NCBI GenBank assembly: GCA_963681505.1 | Contig: OY811976.1 | Coordinates: 3,391,588 to 3,455,587, forward strand | Origin: Eunapius fragilis | Lineage: Eukaryota; Porifera; Demospongiae; Spongillida; Spongillidae | Length of the DNA: 64,000 nt | Direction: 5' to 3' | Part shown: in pieces, positions 24,641 to 36,329 of the stretch | Layout: every line of letters starts with the position of its first letter | How positions within the stretch are numbered: position 1 is the first letter of the stretch | The notes under the pieces: generated by a model | The model's database searches: none | What the model was told of the DNA's origin: nothing | Seen by the model: the letters and a program-made list of their open reading frames with translations, nothing else | Made by a program: the position numbers and the translations under genes

Positions 24641-25880
24641 GACTATGCAGCACTCACCGGAAATGCATCAATAATCCTGTTTCACCTATCATGTGTATGA
24701 ATTGTTTGTCATACTGTTGACTTGTTCTTTTTTTTCTGATGAAGAAATGCATTATTTTATCTATATCCTGGACAATGGTATGCTTCAGGTTGCATTAATT
24801 GGAGACTATGTTTTGTTTAAGTTCTGCTGCGTGATGATTCTTATAATAAAGAGGCGGGTACGTAAACAATCTATAGCTAGAATGAACCTGATGTCTGCTT
24901 ATTGTATCAACTATACAAAAGCTGAGGAAGTTACCTTAGCCATCGCAACCTCTCATTACATATGGACATGTCTTGCTGGCGTATCTCACGTACTACACAG
25001 CAGGCAAGGTCTGCGATTGCTATGTTACCGTATAACAGACAGGGAGTGGTTACATTTTATGAAACGCATGTGCTTTAGGCAGCGCCCTGAATCACGTGGT
25101 AATTATTTCGTCTCTCGTCGTTGAGTAAGTTGCTCACAGAATGTTTTTCAGGACGTATGACCACTGTGGAACACTACATCTTCCACTGTTAGTCAAACGG
25201 GTACCGGTGCCATTTTAAACCAAAAACGTCAAACAAAAGCCACGTGAGTTTATTAGCCTACACTCGTTTTGAATCGAGAGCATTGCTTGTCAGGAAAAGG
25301 ATAACGTTCTGCGAAGCAATTCAGGCAGGTTGTTGGTTAGTAAGAACAGCCAGCTACGCTATGCACAGCGAGGTGAGCTGTCAAATACGTGTTTTGTATG
25401 ATACCTTGTTTGCTTTCCCAAGGTAAAATGTCGGGAACAGAATAATTGTGTTCTGTACTGCATTATGGCTGAAAAGTGTATTCCTTGATCAACATCGTGG
25501 CTGAACAAGAGCGCTAAAAGGTACGCGATGTAACGGTACGTCACTATTGTTATCCTTTTCCTTCCGCACAGAGGGCGGTATGTTCTAAGGGTATTCACTT
25601 TGACAGCACAAAACTATTCAGAAAGGTTTCTGTAGATATTACAGCTTCACCGTCAACTGTTGTGAGGTAAGGCCATGTATTTATCAAAGTGGTGTTTCTG
25701 TTTTGCTTCTTTTCTACGAACAAGGTTTTGTCCCAGTTCTCTATCAAGACAACTTTCAAATTGTATTTTATTTTGTAACTTCGAAACAAATTAATTTTTT
25801 TGGAACCTTAACTACTATTAATTACATGTAAGACTAATAATAATATAACTAGAATATTTAACCCGCTACGTCATACGATC
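24641..25880. other. Non-coding spacer with one unassigned open frame (24693-25124, plus)
   Basis: A 143-codon open frame at 24693-25124 lacks an ATG at its start and has no motif I recognise. It contains KRRVRKQS and WLHFMKRMCFRQRPES. Its composition does not stand out, so I treat it as chance or as an exon at most. The rest shows nothing. Confidence 0.25.
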
Positions 25881-26112
25881 GATAATCAATTGCGGGTACA
25901 CGGTTCGTTCCTCGACCTCGTACAAAATTGCACGTTCGCGCCCGATGTAGATCCCGAATTACCCCGTGCGCATAAAAATTATCATCCGGGACCGAGAAAT
26001 CATTCGTATGAAATCGGTCCACGAGAGCACATGGCGCACAAAATTGGGAAGCACTCTCTTCCGGGTGATATCGCGTGCTGTCACGGGCCCGGAATCAAAG
26101 CCCTGAATTGCT
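25881..26112. other. Short CpG-richer segment upstream of a LINE fragment
   Basis: The base composition becomes less AT-rich, with several CG dinucleotides (25890-26090), just before the LINE coding fragment. It may be older LINE sequence out of frame. No domain is visible. Confidence 0.3.
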
Positions 26113-26706
26113 GTGGCAATGCCATCTCAGTGCACTCCACTCTCCCATACTACCCTTGATCCTCTTGGTCATCATGCTGTGACCTGCAGGCATGGGGGAG
26201 ATGTTGTCATACGCCACAATCGCTTGCGGGATGAGACCTTTGACCTCTGTCGTCATGCCCACCTGAGTGTTAGTGTAGAGAGAGGCCATGACCTCACCAG
26301 AGACCTTGATCACACCAGACCAGCTGACATTCTTATTGCCAGATGGGACAGAGGCATACCTGCTGCACTGGACATCACCATCACATCACCCCTCTGCCCA
26401 GCCATCTTAGGTGAGTCATGTCACCAAGCTGGGGCGGCAGCCCTTGCAGCAGAGACCTGTAAGCAACACTCCAATGGACCCAAATGCCAGGAGTTAGGTT
26501 GGTCCTGCATTCTATTGGCAGTGGTGACATATGGAAATTGGGGCAAAGAGGCCTATGATACCATTTCAAGGCTGGCATCTCACCTGGCCATTCACCAGTC
26601 TTCCCCCAAGTCATCAGTGGCGGCTGAGATCTATGGGCGATTGAATATTGCCCTGATCCAGTCCATTGCCAGAGCCATCCTGGCTAGGGAGCTCCTACCC
26701 TCCTAA
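26113..26706 (+). pseudogene. C-terminal part of a non-LTR retrotransposon ORF with a restriction-like endonuclease
   Basis: About 197 codons are open. The text DPLGHHAVTCRHGGDVVIRH followed by NRLRD recalls the zinc-ligand region (C, H, C, then RHN) that precedes the restriction-like endonuclease of R2/NeSL-type elements. RPADILIARWDRGIPAALDI then fits the PD-(D/E)xK core, with the acidic pair in PAD and ALDIT. The C-terminus (YGNWGKEAYDTISRLASHLA and GRLNIALIQSIARAIL) is shared with the copies at 27780-28715. Such an endonuclease nicks target DNA to prime reverse transcription. The reverse transcriptase is missing upstream, so this is a 5'-truncated LINE. The frame ends naturally at TAA. 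The R2-like endonuclease reading is from pattern memory, not alignment. Confidence 0.65.
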
Positions 26707-26859
26707 CTGCTAATTTTTGTGTTTGGTGTACAGTCTTTTTCTTATTATAAATTACGGATACATTATCTATGTGTGTGTGCTAGCTGGAGGGTCTGTGTGT
26801 GGACCAACTCCTCTCAGGTCAATTTTCAATTTCACAAAAGTGTTGCCATGATATGGTCT

Positions 26860-27036
26860 TTTGCTATCGAGACATCAGGTGTCTTTGGCCCAGTTGCCTC
26901 GACAATACTATGTGATTTGGCTCACCAAATCAAAGATGTATCTAAGGAACCACACTCAAGGGCATACCTGTTCCAAAAAATTTCTGTTGCGGTGCAGAGA
27001 GGAATGCAGCATCTGTCATGGGTTGTGCTGGTTTAG
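26860..27036 (+). pseudogene. Possible C-terminal fragment of another retrotransposon ORF
   Basis: The open stretch reads MIWSFAIETSGVFGPVASTI, then ending YLFQKISVAVQRG. The pattern (aromatic residue, G-x-x-G, then Q-x-IS-x-A-x-QRG) resembles the extreme C-terminus of LINE-type polyproteins such as those in sponges and corals. It lies 150 bp after the previous fragment on the same strand. The call rests on pattern memory only. Confidence 0.35.
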
Positions 27037-27082
27037 ATTTAGATGCAGTGTAATATTACAATCATTCTGTACCTTTAATAGA

Positions 27083-27764
27083 TATCGGAAGTTTCGTTAG
27101 AAACTTCCATATAGGATTTGACCCCGACTATGAATGTCATTAAAAAAACGCGACCCGTCTGTAACAACACTCCCGACGATCGGATCGTGTAGCTTGTTTT
27201 AGCAATCGATCTAGAAGTCAAAAATGAGTAGTTTCGTTTTTGTTTCATGTCGCTGAACCGCGTGGTTGTTGAGAACAAGAGTGTACTGCCCGTCCTCGTA
27301 CCCAGTCTCGGAACAAGCGGCGGGTCGTCTTCTTATTCTTCTTCTTCTCCTTCTCCTTCTTCTTGGCAACGCATAACTCAGGACAGGAACATTTCTAAGC
27401 GATGAAAATTTCACCAATAGCTTCAGAATCGGCTGGAGGACTCGCTTTAATATAATATATGAAAAAAAAATTAAGAAAACAAGTAAATAAAAACATTCTC
27501 TACGAGAAAGTTGGTGGGATATAGGATTTGATTATGACATTGGTGGTGTAAAAAGCAAGGAAACAAGGTCTTATCAGAAGGGAAAATGTCATAGTCCTAT
27601 ATTTAGCACACAAACAACACATGCCCTAGAAATGTGCTAAATATAGGACTATGACATTTTCCCTTCTGATAAGACCTTGTTTCCTTGCTTTTTACACCAC
27701 CATTGTCATAATCAAATCCTATATCCCACCAACTTTCTCGTAGAGAATGTTTTTATTTACTTGT
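27083..27764. repeat. Composite hairpin repeat, copy 1
   Basis: This copy consists of a 400-bp segment (27083-27478) joined to a 286-bp near-perfect palindrome (27479-27764). The outer end is a stem-loop, GGAAGTTTCGTTAGAAACTTCC. The same arrangement in reverse orientation lies at 38034-38716. A 68-codon arginine-rich open frame on the minus strand (27211-27417) is conserved between the copies but comes from a (TTC)n tract. I do not call it a gene. Confidence 0.9.
27479..27764. repeat. Long palindrome, family P, copy 1
   Basis: The left arm starts ACAAGTAAATAAAAACATTC and the right arm ends GAATGTTTTTATTTACTTGT. The arms stay complementary through GTGGTGTAAAAAGCAAGGAA and AGGGAAAATGTCATAGTCCT to a short loop (ACACAAACAACACATGCCCT). 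No protein is encoded. The RNA would fold into one long hairpin. Confidence 0.95.
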
Positions 27765-27779
27765 TGGAATAAATAATAA

Positions 27780-28715
27780 CCGATATTACATGCATAAGTG
27801 GAATTAATAATATTAAATCCTAGCTCCAAATGATTCCCCCACCAAGACCCAAGACAGTTTCTCAGCTCAGTGGTCCGAGCAGCTGCTCCCGTTGTCACAC
27901 TCGCTTCCAAAATAATTGTGGGATTAAGCGGAGATATGACTGACAGGTGCTGGCTTGCCCAGGACCCAATTTGGAACCAAAAGGTCAGCAGGACGGGTGT
28001 GGCTGTGATTGGGGGGTGACATTGCTACCCATTTCCAGCTGGACACCCAAATGAGCTCGCCAACAGGACTCTGCAAGGACATCGCGTAGTTTGTTGTGGC
28101 AAGAGACCACATCACCATCCCTTTTGCTGGTAATGGTGTGATGGCCGAGTGGGTCTAGCGAAATCTCAGGGCAGTGGGCAGCAAGAACCATAGGAAACGT
28201 CCAGGCCAAGCCACCACTTAATGGCAACCTGGAATTGGGAAGGGTCAAGATGGAGACCGAGACCCTCTGAATGAGTGACTGATAGCTGTGATGCAGCATG
28301 AGGGGAGGAGGTGAGCCTAGTCAGCAACAGAGGATATGTCCAGAAGAACTTTGAAGAGATGATCGTCCAGCTTGGAGGAAAGGCTCTTTTGGGTGACCGG
28401 AGTCAACAGAAGTACCTCTGAGTTAATTGCCTCTTTAGGTGGTACAGAACAATTAATTGCTGAGGCAAGGTGGCGTTGAGACCGGGAACCAAAACCTGAA
28501 GAACAAAAGCAAGGCAATGTATGCTGCAGGGGAGTGTTGTGTGAGGGAACGCAGACCCAGACCACCTCTACTCAGGCTCAGCCTAGCCTGGTGCCAGGCA
28601 CGATCAGATGTGTCCACAGCAGTACATTGTGCAGCAAAGCACCTACGTACATTCTCATCAAATACATGAAAGGCCAAAGGAGGTGTGGTGCGAGCCAGAT
28701 GGACAAATTTACAGA
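27780..28715 (-). pseudogene. C-terminal non-LTR retrotransposon fragment (frameshifted)
   Basis: On the minus strand the text runs from HLARTTPP-like sequence near 28705 through FDENVRRCFAAQCTAVDTSD and WHQARLSLSRGGLGLRSL to SPAAYIA near 28540. It continues in other frames to LGLHLDPSQFQVAIKWWLGL near 28200. Next come DPLGHHTITSKRDGDVVSCH near 28150, RPADLLVPNWVLGKPAP near 27960, and EASVTTGAAARTTELR near 27900. These blocks are in the same order as in the copy at 26113 and extend the family further upstream. Several frameshifts show it is dead. It abuts palindrome P copy 1 on the left and the 32-bp minisatellite on the right. Confidence 0.7.
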
Positions 28716-28737
28716 AACCTCCACAGACATGAAGGAC

Positions 28738-29078
28738 TGGGTGACCATGCGTAGGGTGAGGGATGTGACCTGGTGATCATGTGTAGGATGAGGGATGTAA
28801 CCTGTGACCATGTGTAGGGTGAGGGATGTGACCTGGTGACCATGTGTAGGGTGAGGGGTGTGACCTGGTGACCATGTGTAAGGAGAGGGGTGTGACCTGG
28901 TGACCATGTGTAAGGTGAGGGGTGTGACCTGATGACCAAGTGTTGTGTGAGAGATGTGACCATGTGACCATGTGTAGGGTGAGGGATGTGACCTTGTGAC
29001 CATGTGTAGGGTGAGGGATGTGACCTGGTGACCATGCGTAGGGTGAGGGATGAGACCTGGTGACCATGTTTAGGGTGA
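28738..29078. repeat. 32-bp minisatellite, left array
   Basis: About ten units of GTGACCATGTGTAGGGTGAG plus GGATGTGACCTG. The minus strand of the unit has no stop codon, so because 32 is not a multiple of 3 all three minus frames stay open (HMVTRSHPSPYTWSPGH-like text). These are not genes. The array continues at 30658 beyond the inserted foldback element. Confidence 0.95.
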
Positions 29079-30657
29079 GGGTCATTCCATGTCCTGACAC
29101 AAATGAATCGGCACATACCTCTCAGATTTGTGTGCAATTTATCATATTTGCTTGACCTAATATGGATGTTACTTTAACGCATTAATTTTTAAAATCTCAC
29201 GAGTGGTTTACGAATTAACACCGTCATGAATAATAAATTGTTTTCCACTTTGAAGACTCATAACTCCCTACTCACAGAACGTGTATGGCTATTGTTGGCA
29301 TCAAATTGAAGCTCTCTTAGTGTGCAATCCAACTGTAATATGTTTTTGTGGGAGAGGCGAAAGGGTTAAAGAATAAACGTTTATACAGCACAGTTTTCAA
29401 TATTTAGGTCCCTTGCAGGGTGATACTTCAGAATTTTGTTTTTGTATATGAAAACTGTTCATTGTCCTTACATTTAAAAAAATAAAAAGTTTGAGTATCA
29501 GCTAGTTCTGGGAACTGCAGAGGGTTAAAGGGCAAGACGCCATTTTAAATTTCTTCATTGTTGATTTTATCACTAATGAGAAGTAAGTGTTGTTTAGATA
29601 CGTCTCAAGGGTATTACATAATACTGTCGTCAACTACCACAACAGTAAGAAAGGGTGTTGGTAATTTTAAAAAATGATTTTTAGTACATCGAATTGCGCA
29701 TTTATTGGAAACCGCTAAGCCTTCTAATGGGATCGTTGCTTAGGTAAGCGTGCTCGTTATTATTGTCATAAGTGGTTACAGCTCAACATTTCTTTTGATT
29801 GGAAGTAAAAAGGGACAACGAGGTTTAACTGAGCCGGCGGTGGGACCTATTCAACCGGCTCAAGAAGCGGTGGTCCCTCAACCTGTTCATACGGCGGATG
29901 ACGGCGTACCGGGGATCACACCCGTGGCACCACTACCCCTGGTGCCACTAATTGAACTCCCGCGGCTCCACTACCCCCGGTGCCATTAGTTGAACAACCT
30001 GTGGTACCACTACCACTTGCCGAGCCTCCTGAGCAACTACCAGAGGTCCCAGCTGCCGTAGCTGACGTAGGCCTACCAGTAGCACCCCTGCCGCCCTTCC
30101 ACATACAGTGGTAGTTGACGACAGTATTATGTAATACCCTTGAGACGTATCTAAACAACACTTACTTCTCATTAGTGATAAAATCAACTGAAGAAATTTA
30201 AAATGGCGTCTTGCCCTTTAACCCTCTGCAGTTCCCAGAACTAGCTGATACTCAAACTTTTTTTTTTAATGTAAGGACAATGAACAGTTTTCATATACAA
30301 AAACAAAATTCTGAAGTATCACCCTGCAAGTGACCTAAATATTGAAAATCGTGCTGTATTAACGTTTATTCTTTAACCCTTTTGCTTCTCCCATAGAAAC
30401 ATATTGGATTGTACACTAAGAGATTCAATTTGATGCCAACAATAGCCATACACGTTCTGTGAGTAGGGAGTTATGAGTCTTCAAAGTGGAAAACAATTTA
30501 TTATTCATGACGGTGTTAATTCGTGAAGCACTCGTGAGATATTAAAAATTAAATGCGTTAAAGTAACATCCATATTAGGTCAAGCAAATATGATAAAATT
30601 GCACACAAATCTGAGGGGTACGTGCCGATTCATTTGTTTCAGGACATGGAATGACCC
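29079..30657. mobile_element. Foldback element, 1.6 kb, with arms of about 550 bp
   Basis: The ends GGGTCATTCCATGTCCTGAC and TTTCAGGACATGGAATGACCC are inverted. The inverted similarity continues inward to about 29644 and 30109, with only scattered mismatches and small indels. GTGA lies directly outside each end (29075-29078 and 30658-30661), a 4-bp target duplication, and both outer flanks are the same 32-bp minisatellite. The element therefore jumped into the array. The unpaired centre carries the cargo annotated separately. I recognise no transposase. Confidence 0.9.
29645..30108 (+). other. Proline-rich coding-like cargo in the centre of the foldback element
   Basis: The plus strand encodes low-complexity proline/valine-rich text in two frames: GLTEPAVGPIQPAQEAVVPQ and PGITPVAPLPLVPLIELP up to 29989, then LVEQPVVPLPLAEPPEQLPE up to about 30110. 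GC content is clearly above that of the arms. A one-base shift near 29980 would explain the frame change. It could be a captured exon, a remnant of the element's own protein, or a degenerate repeat around GGTGCCACT. No ATG or splice site is convincing. Confidence 0.4.
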
Positions 30658-31228
30658 GTGAGGGATGTGACCTGGTGACCATGTGTAGGGTGAGGGATGT
30701 GACCTGGTGACCATGTGTAGGGTGAGGGGTGTGACCTGGTGACCATGTGTAGGGTGAGGGATGTGACCTGGTGACCGTGTGTAGGGTGAGGGATGTGACC
30801 AGGTGACCATGTGTAGGACGAGGGATGTGACCAGGTGACCATGTGTAGGGTGAGGGATGTAACCTGTGACCATGTGTAGGGTGAGAGGTGTGACTGGTGA
30901 CCATGTGTAGGTGAGGGATGTGACCTGGTGACCATGTGTAGGGTGAGAGGTGTGACTGGTGACCATGTGTAGGTGAGGGATGTGACCTGGTGACCATGTG
31001 TAGGGTGAGGGTATGACCTGGTGACCATGTGTAGGGAGAGGGGTGTGACCTGGTGACCATGTGTAGGGTGAGGGGTGTGACCTGGTGACCATGTGTAGGA
31101 TGAGGGATGTGACCTGGTGACCATGTGTAGGGTGAGGGGTGTGACCTGGTGGCCATGTGTAGGGTGAGGGGTGTGACCTGGTGACCATGTGTAGGGTGAG
31201 AGATGTGACCTGTGACCATGTGTAGGAT
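30658..31228. repeat. 32-bp minisatellite, right array
   Basis: About eighteen units of the unit described at 28738, some with 1-2 bp deletions (GTGTGACTGGTGACC). The array ends at GGATGAGTGTTGCCC. Confidence 0.95.
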
Positions 31229-31945
31229 GAGTGTTGCCCAGGCAACTCCCAGTCTGGGGGGTATATGGAAGGGAGTTATCATTTCATATACCAGGATCCT
31301 AGATCTATCTAATTCACATATATCTCCAGACAAGTGCATGAGAGCAGCAAACACAAGTGTAACGTTAGCAGCAGCCTAATTCAGGTACAAATGATGTCAT
31401 TAGAACTACATAACAAGTACAAGTTAGTGGTTACTAAAATAGCATCGTGAAGAGTGTGTTCATTGCTCAGAATGAATTTGGAATGGAACCTATGGAAAAG
31501 ATGACACCACAGTGAAATCACACACACACATACACATATGCACACACATACAAGCACACATACAAACACTCACACACATACACACACACGCACACACACA
31601 TGCACACGCACACACACACATCACATGTTCAATCACAGAGAAAGGTAGTTGCTCTGTACCAGTACTTGGCTCAATACATAAGAGTTGTATAGCCTGATGT
31701 GTGGCTTGGTGTACACGCTGTTATGTGTGCTAGTATATATGGGAGTGTGTTGGTGCAGGTTCATGAGAAATAACCTCAGAGGGGGTGTTTAGTTCAAATA
31801 TTGGCTGTTCAAAGCAGAACTATGGATACACAAAATAGCCAACTGGGGATTTGGATGAGAGGTGTCTGTACTGACAGTCTAATGTGAAGAATGATCTGGG
31901 TAGTGTGAGATGAAATGTATAGTTAATGTATAGTTAATGTTCATG
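31229..31945. other. Spacer with a (CA)n microsatellite
   Basis: An interrupted CA/CACG repeat lies at about 31520-31622. The flanks show no supported gene. Confidence 0.6.
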
Positions 31946-32212
31946 ACTAATCACTCCTCACATGTACCCTGCTCCATAGGGTATCCCTAACACACTACTC
32001 CCCACATGTACCCTGCTCCATAGGGTACCCCTAACACACTACTCCCCACATGTACCCTGCTACATAGTGTACCCCTAACACACTACTCCCCACATGTACC
32101 CTGCTACATAGGGTACCCCTAACACACTACTCCCCACAAGTACCCTGCTACATAGGGTACCCCTAACACACTACTCCCCACATGTACCCTGCTCCAAAGG
32201 GTACCCTGTGCT
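31946..32212. repeat. 44-bp minisatellite, about six units
   Basis: CACATGTACCCTGCTCCATA followed by GGGTACCCCTAACACACTAC recurs every 44 bp (CATGTA at 31961 and 32005, and onward). It lies directly upstream of the BEL/Pao relic and may have arisen from that element's leader or LTR. Confidence 0.9.
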
Positions 32213-32374
32213 CGGAGTAGCAGGAACCTAGGTTAATGGCGGGAAATGAACAAGAAATGAACGAGAAATGTGCAATTACTTTGCACAGCTATATCTCTGT
32301 AATGGGTGGGTCCTATCTGGTCCTGTACTAGGTCTCACCCTTGAACCAACCGTGACTTGTTTGAGCACTGTTCA

Positions 32375-35300
32375 CATGATGAAGGTGGATGTATCTGTTT
32401 GTTCGGCTGAACAAGAAATTGCGAATCTAGAAAATCGATTACAAGCATTTTGGGACCCCAAGACACTGGGGATTAAAGAATGCGAGACTTCTGTCTACGA
32501 CAACTTCATGGAAAGCATATCATTCAACAATGGTTGTTACTGTGTTCGGCTTCCCTGGAAATCACCCCATGTTTTGCTCCCAGACAACTTTGACCTAACC
32601 CAAAAATGTCTATTCAATCTACTGAAGACTACTATTCAATCTACTGAAGAGACTTTGGCAAACACAACACATCTTGACACAATACGATGAGATTATTCAA
32701 GAACAGATCAGACAAGGCATAGTTGATGTGGTCGATCCCTCTGACATTGGATCAATGGGAATAACACATTATCTTCCTCATCATGCCGTGATTAAAGAAG
32801 ACAAGCAGACAAGCAAATTGCACATTGTTTACGATGCGTCCGCAAGGAGCAATGGGCCGTCTCTCAATGATTGCCTATATGCAGGGCCTACCTTTGGGCA
32901 AAACATTATGGACATACTCCTGAGGTTCAGTATTCACCGGATGGCTGTGATCGCTGATATAGAGACATGGTATCTGTTTCTAAGGAAGATCGTGACGCCC
33001 TGAGGTTTCTATGGATCCACGACATCAACGCACAGCTTCCAAGATTGGTCATCATGCGCTTCGCTCGGGTGGTATTTGGAGTGTCTGCCAGTCCCTTTCT
33101 GCTTAATGCGATGATAAGAAGGCACGTTGAGAAGTACAGAGATGAAGACACACTGTTCGTGGATAAATTCAATCGATCTATCTATGTGGATGACCTCATC
33201 TTTGGGGCTAAGACTGAAGATGAAGCATTGGAACTGTTCACGAAAGCTTAGACAAGGCAGGATTTACGCTTCGAAAGTTCGTATCCAACTTTTTGAATCT
33301 TCAGACTCGTGTTCACCTCAACAACACCAGGCACAAGTACCCGGCAGGGTGTCAGTAGCATGTGAGGATGAATCTTACACAAAGAATACCTTGGGGGAAA
33401 GGTCGGATCATCCAGAATATAACAAGGTGCATGGAGTGAAGTGGAAGCCAATGGACGATACACTCATATGTGATCTCAGTAACCTCTACCAGGCCGCATC
33501 CGAGCTGAAACCCACAAAACGGAATGTCATTGGACTTTCGGCAAGAGTCTATGGGGTTTCTGTCACCTTTGACAGTATGTTTCAAGCTGCTGTTTCAGGA
33601 CATCTGTGTGGCTAAGCTGAACTGGGACAACGACTTGGAAGGAGATCTGCTGAAGAGATGGAAGGGCTTGATACTGCAGATGAGAGAGCCTCTACTTCTA
33701 CGCATACCAAGATGCTATTTCAAGGGTATGGGTGAACCTCTGTCATGCAGCCTTGTTGGATTCTGCAATGCAGGGCCTACGCAGCGGTTGTGTATATGAA
33801 CATAGTGTCGTCTGAGGGATGCGTTACCAGGTTTGTTGCTTCAAAAACCCGAGTGGCTCCTCTTAGTGTGCAAACTATTCCGAGACTAGAACTTCTAGCT
33901 GCTCTCTTGTTGGCCAGACTCCTCTCAAGTGTCGCAAGTGCACTGGGACCAGAACAACCATTGGGGGAACCACTGTGTTTTACAGACTCCAAGATCACAC
34001 TCTACTGGATAAGGGGTTTCGATAAAGAATGGAAACAATTCGTGGAAAACCGAGTAAGGGAGATCCGTTCTCTAGTACCGGTTAAATGTTGGTATCACTG
34101 TGCAGGAAACGTCAATCCAGCTGATCATCCATCAAGGGGAGCAGACCTTTCAGAGTTAGGTACATGTATACCTGAGTCATGGCTGACTCGACCTCCTGGA
34201 CTCTGCGAACCTGAGCACGAAACCAGTGAAATTGATTCTTGCAGTTCAGAAGCGAGCGCAATGGAGCTGAAGATTGGAAGCAGACCAACATCACAGAACA
34301 CACACAGTTTGGTGGTACAAGAACTCTGTCAGTTTGACTCAGTCATCGCTGTGAAGACTTCAGCACCCGCAGGCGGCTCTTCAGAGTAACAGCCTATGTT
34401 CAGATGTTCGTTGTCCTTCTGAAATCCAAGGTCATGGGTGTTTCACAACATGTGATGATCAATCTGGTAGCGGGTGACTCAGCAAGCGCAGAACGAATTT
34501 GGGTCAAACTGTCGCAGAAGATACACTTTTCTGTCGTTTGAGGAACGAATTAGACAGAAAATATGCTCCTATACGAATGCAGTTTGAGTGTAGCCAACAG
34601 TGCAATGTCTGTGGAGGTCTTGTGTTGATGGGTGTTGATATGCTGGTATACTGATGCAAGGTCAAGGGGTGGTAGAGGCCTCATGGCAAGCTGTTGATGA
34701 GTGTTGGATTTGTGTGCGCAAAGTGACCATGTGGTCTGGTTGTATAAGAGATGGTCTTTGTGTGCATGTAAGCATTCTAGGCGTCTTCTGCACGGTTACT
34801 GTTGTGGCAACTCATCCACCCCCCTCCCCCCTCTCCAAAGCCGACAATGGTAGCGGCGTGATGTCTTAACACACACAGGCTCCAAGTCAGAGAGGTACAA
34901 GAATGTGGCAGCCAGGTACTGAGAGATGAGGCAGAACAGCCACATGCAAGGAATCAAGTGCTCCTGTTGCAAAATGCACTGTGTTCTATTATGCTGTTTT
35001 TTGGGCAGAGCAGTGTTAACATGGTTTTTTCCTCACTATGTGAGATTTTTTCCGTTGAGGTGGTGTGGGTCCATCACCTCAAAATTAGGTCAAAATTAGC
35101 TATTGGTAGCTGGCCCCTGCTCTGTGTAGGTTGAACTATGTGTATGATGACAGTGGTATGTGACAAGTTGTAAATTCTAGTTGGTAATGACAGTGACGTG
35201 CACAGCAGATGCAGCACCAATTATAAGTCAAGTGGGTTGGGTGAAGCGAGCATGATATAGGAGCAGCTGCCGAAATACAGCAAGTTTGAAGCTTAGCAGC

Positions 35301-35733
35301 AGCAATTTAGCTTATACTGTGACACTGACAGCATCTGGAGATGTCGTGGCAGATCTGAGTATCTTACTGCACTCAGGGAGTGTCATGCATACGATCTAGG
35401 TTAGGGAAGCCGCCGAGCAAGGTTGCAGTTGGAGATGTTGTTCTCATCTATGATACAGACCGACCCTGAACTATTTGGAAAATGTGTAAGGTGGAGACAC
35501 TGTTAGAGAGCGCAGATGGAGCAGCGAGGGGAGTGTCCCTGCGAGTTATGTCAGGTTCCAAGTCCGCAGTACTACGTCGACCCATTCAACACCTCCATCC
35601 TTTGGAAGGTGCACCTCAGGTGTCTGATACTGAGAGGGAACCAGAGACTACTACTTCCAGTAGTCACAGGATGGAGCCAGTTGTTAGCAGCAGAAGATCC
35701 AACCCTCCCAGAGTCGCCGCTCAGCTAGCATGA
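32375..35733 (+). pseudogene. pol: BEL/Pao retrotransposon pol, decayed, integrase core lost
   Basis: In order: a linker (LENRLQAFWDPKTLGI, about 32430); the BEL/Pao RT start (YDEIIQEQIRQGIVDVV...THYLPHHAVIKED, about 32690); RT core LHIVYDASARSNGPSLNDCL; and KEDRDALRFLWIHD. The catalytic SIYVDDLIFGAKTEDEALEL is near 33180. The connection region (GERSDHPEYNKVHGVKWKP) and RNase H (IPRLELLAALLLARLL, LCFTDSKITLYWIRGF, CAGNVNPADHPSRGADLSEL) reach about 34160. Integrase N-terminal text (TAYVQMFVV...AERIWVKLSQKIHF) lies near 34385-34540. After a gap comes only the integrase tail: AVGDVVLIYDTDRP, a TGA, TIWKMCKVETLLESADG and VLRRPIQHLHPLEGAP. Frames switch at least three times. Protease and Gag are not visible, and I found no LTRs. 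These motif orders are characteristic of BEL/Pao, not gypsy. Confidence 0.88.
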
Positions 35734-36329
35734 TATAGGATTGTAGAACAGTTGTAGGACTTCCTGTTGACTAGTGTACACTACTGTTTCAATACATTGA
35801 AACGTGGGTCAAAAAGATCTACGCCCAGAAATATTGAAATGGCTGCGTGTGCTTAGCAACGAAATATTGTAATCGAACAACGTTGGAATGTGCGCTACTC
35901 TTTTTTAACACAACACTTGGTAGTATATATGACGCTGTTTTATGGTTATAAAACTTGAACTCTATCCGACACCACAAGTAGCATGATCGTAGCTTAAGCC
36001 ACTCGAACACTATGCGACTTAAAACATATACACTTTTAGCGGTACGTCATTACTCATTGGCTTGTGTACAAACTGAGGAAGTTTTCTGGCTCCAACAGCG
36101 CATAACTTTGTACTGTACATGGAATGAACTTGATACTTTTTTGTGTTTTCGAAGTGGCTCTGTTATACGTTTTAAAGTTAACAGTTCGTGTATGACATCT
36201 AGCAACTAGGTCAAAATGGTTAATCAGTATAGTACTACGTTATAGTTGTGCACGGACTGTTTTATACAACAGACACTGGCATTTTAGAAAATGAAAGGTT
36301 CTTATGTCCATGCATGCTTGCATGGTCTC
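35734..36329. other. Non-coding spacer
   Basis: AT-rich DNA after the BEL/Pao relic. Nothing supported. Confidence 0.5.

Noticed and set aside
27211-27417. Arginine-rich 68-codon frame repeated at 38381
   Set aside because: It is conserved only because the surrounding repeat is conserved; the arginines come from a TTC/GAA simple tract, and the 47366 copy replaces them with Glu/Asp through a shift.
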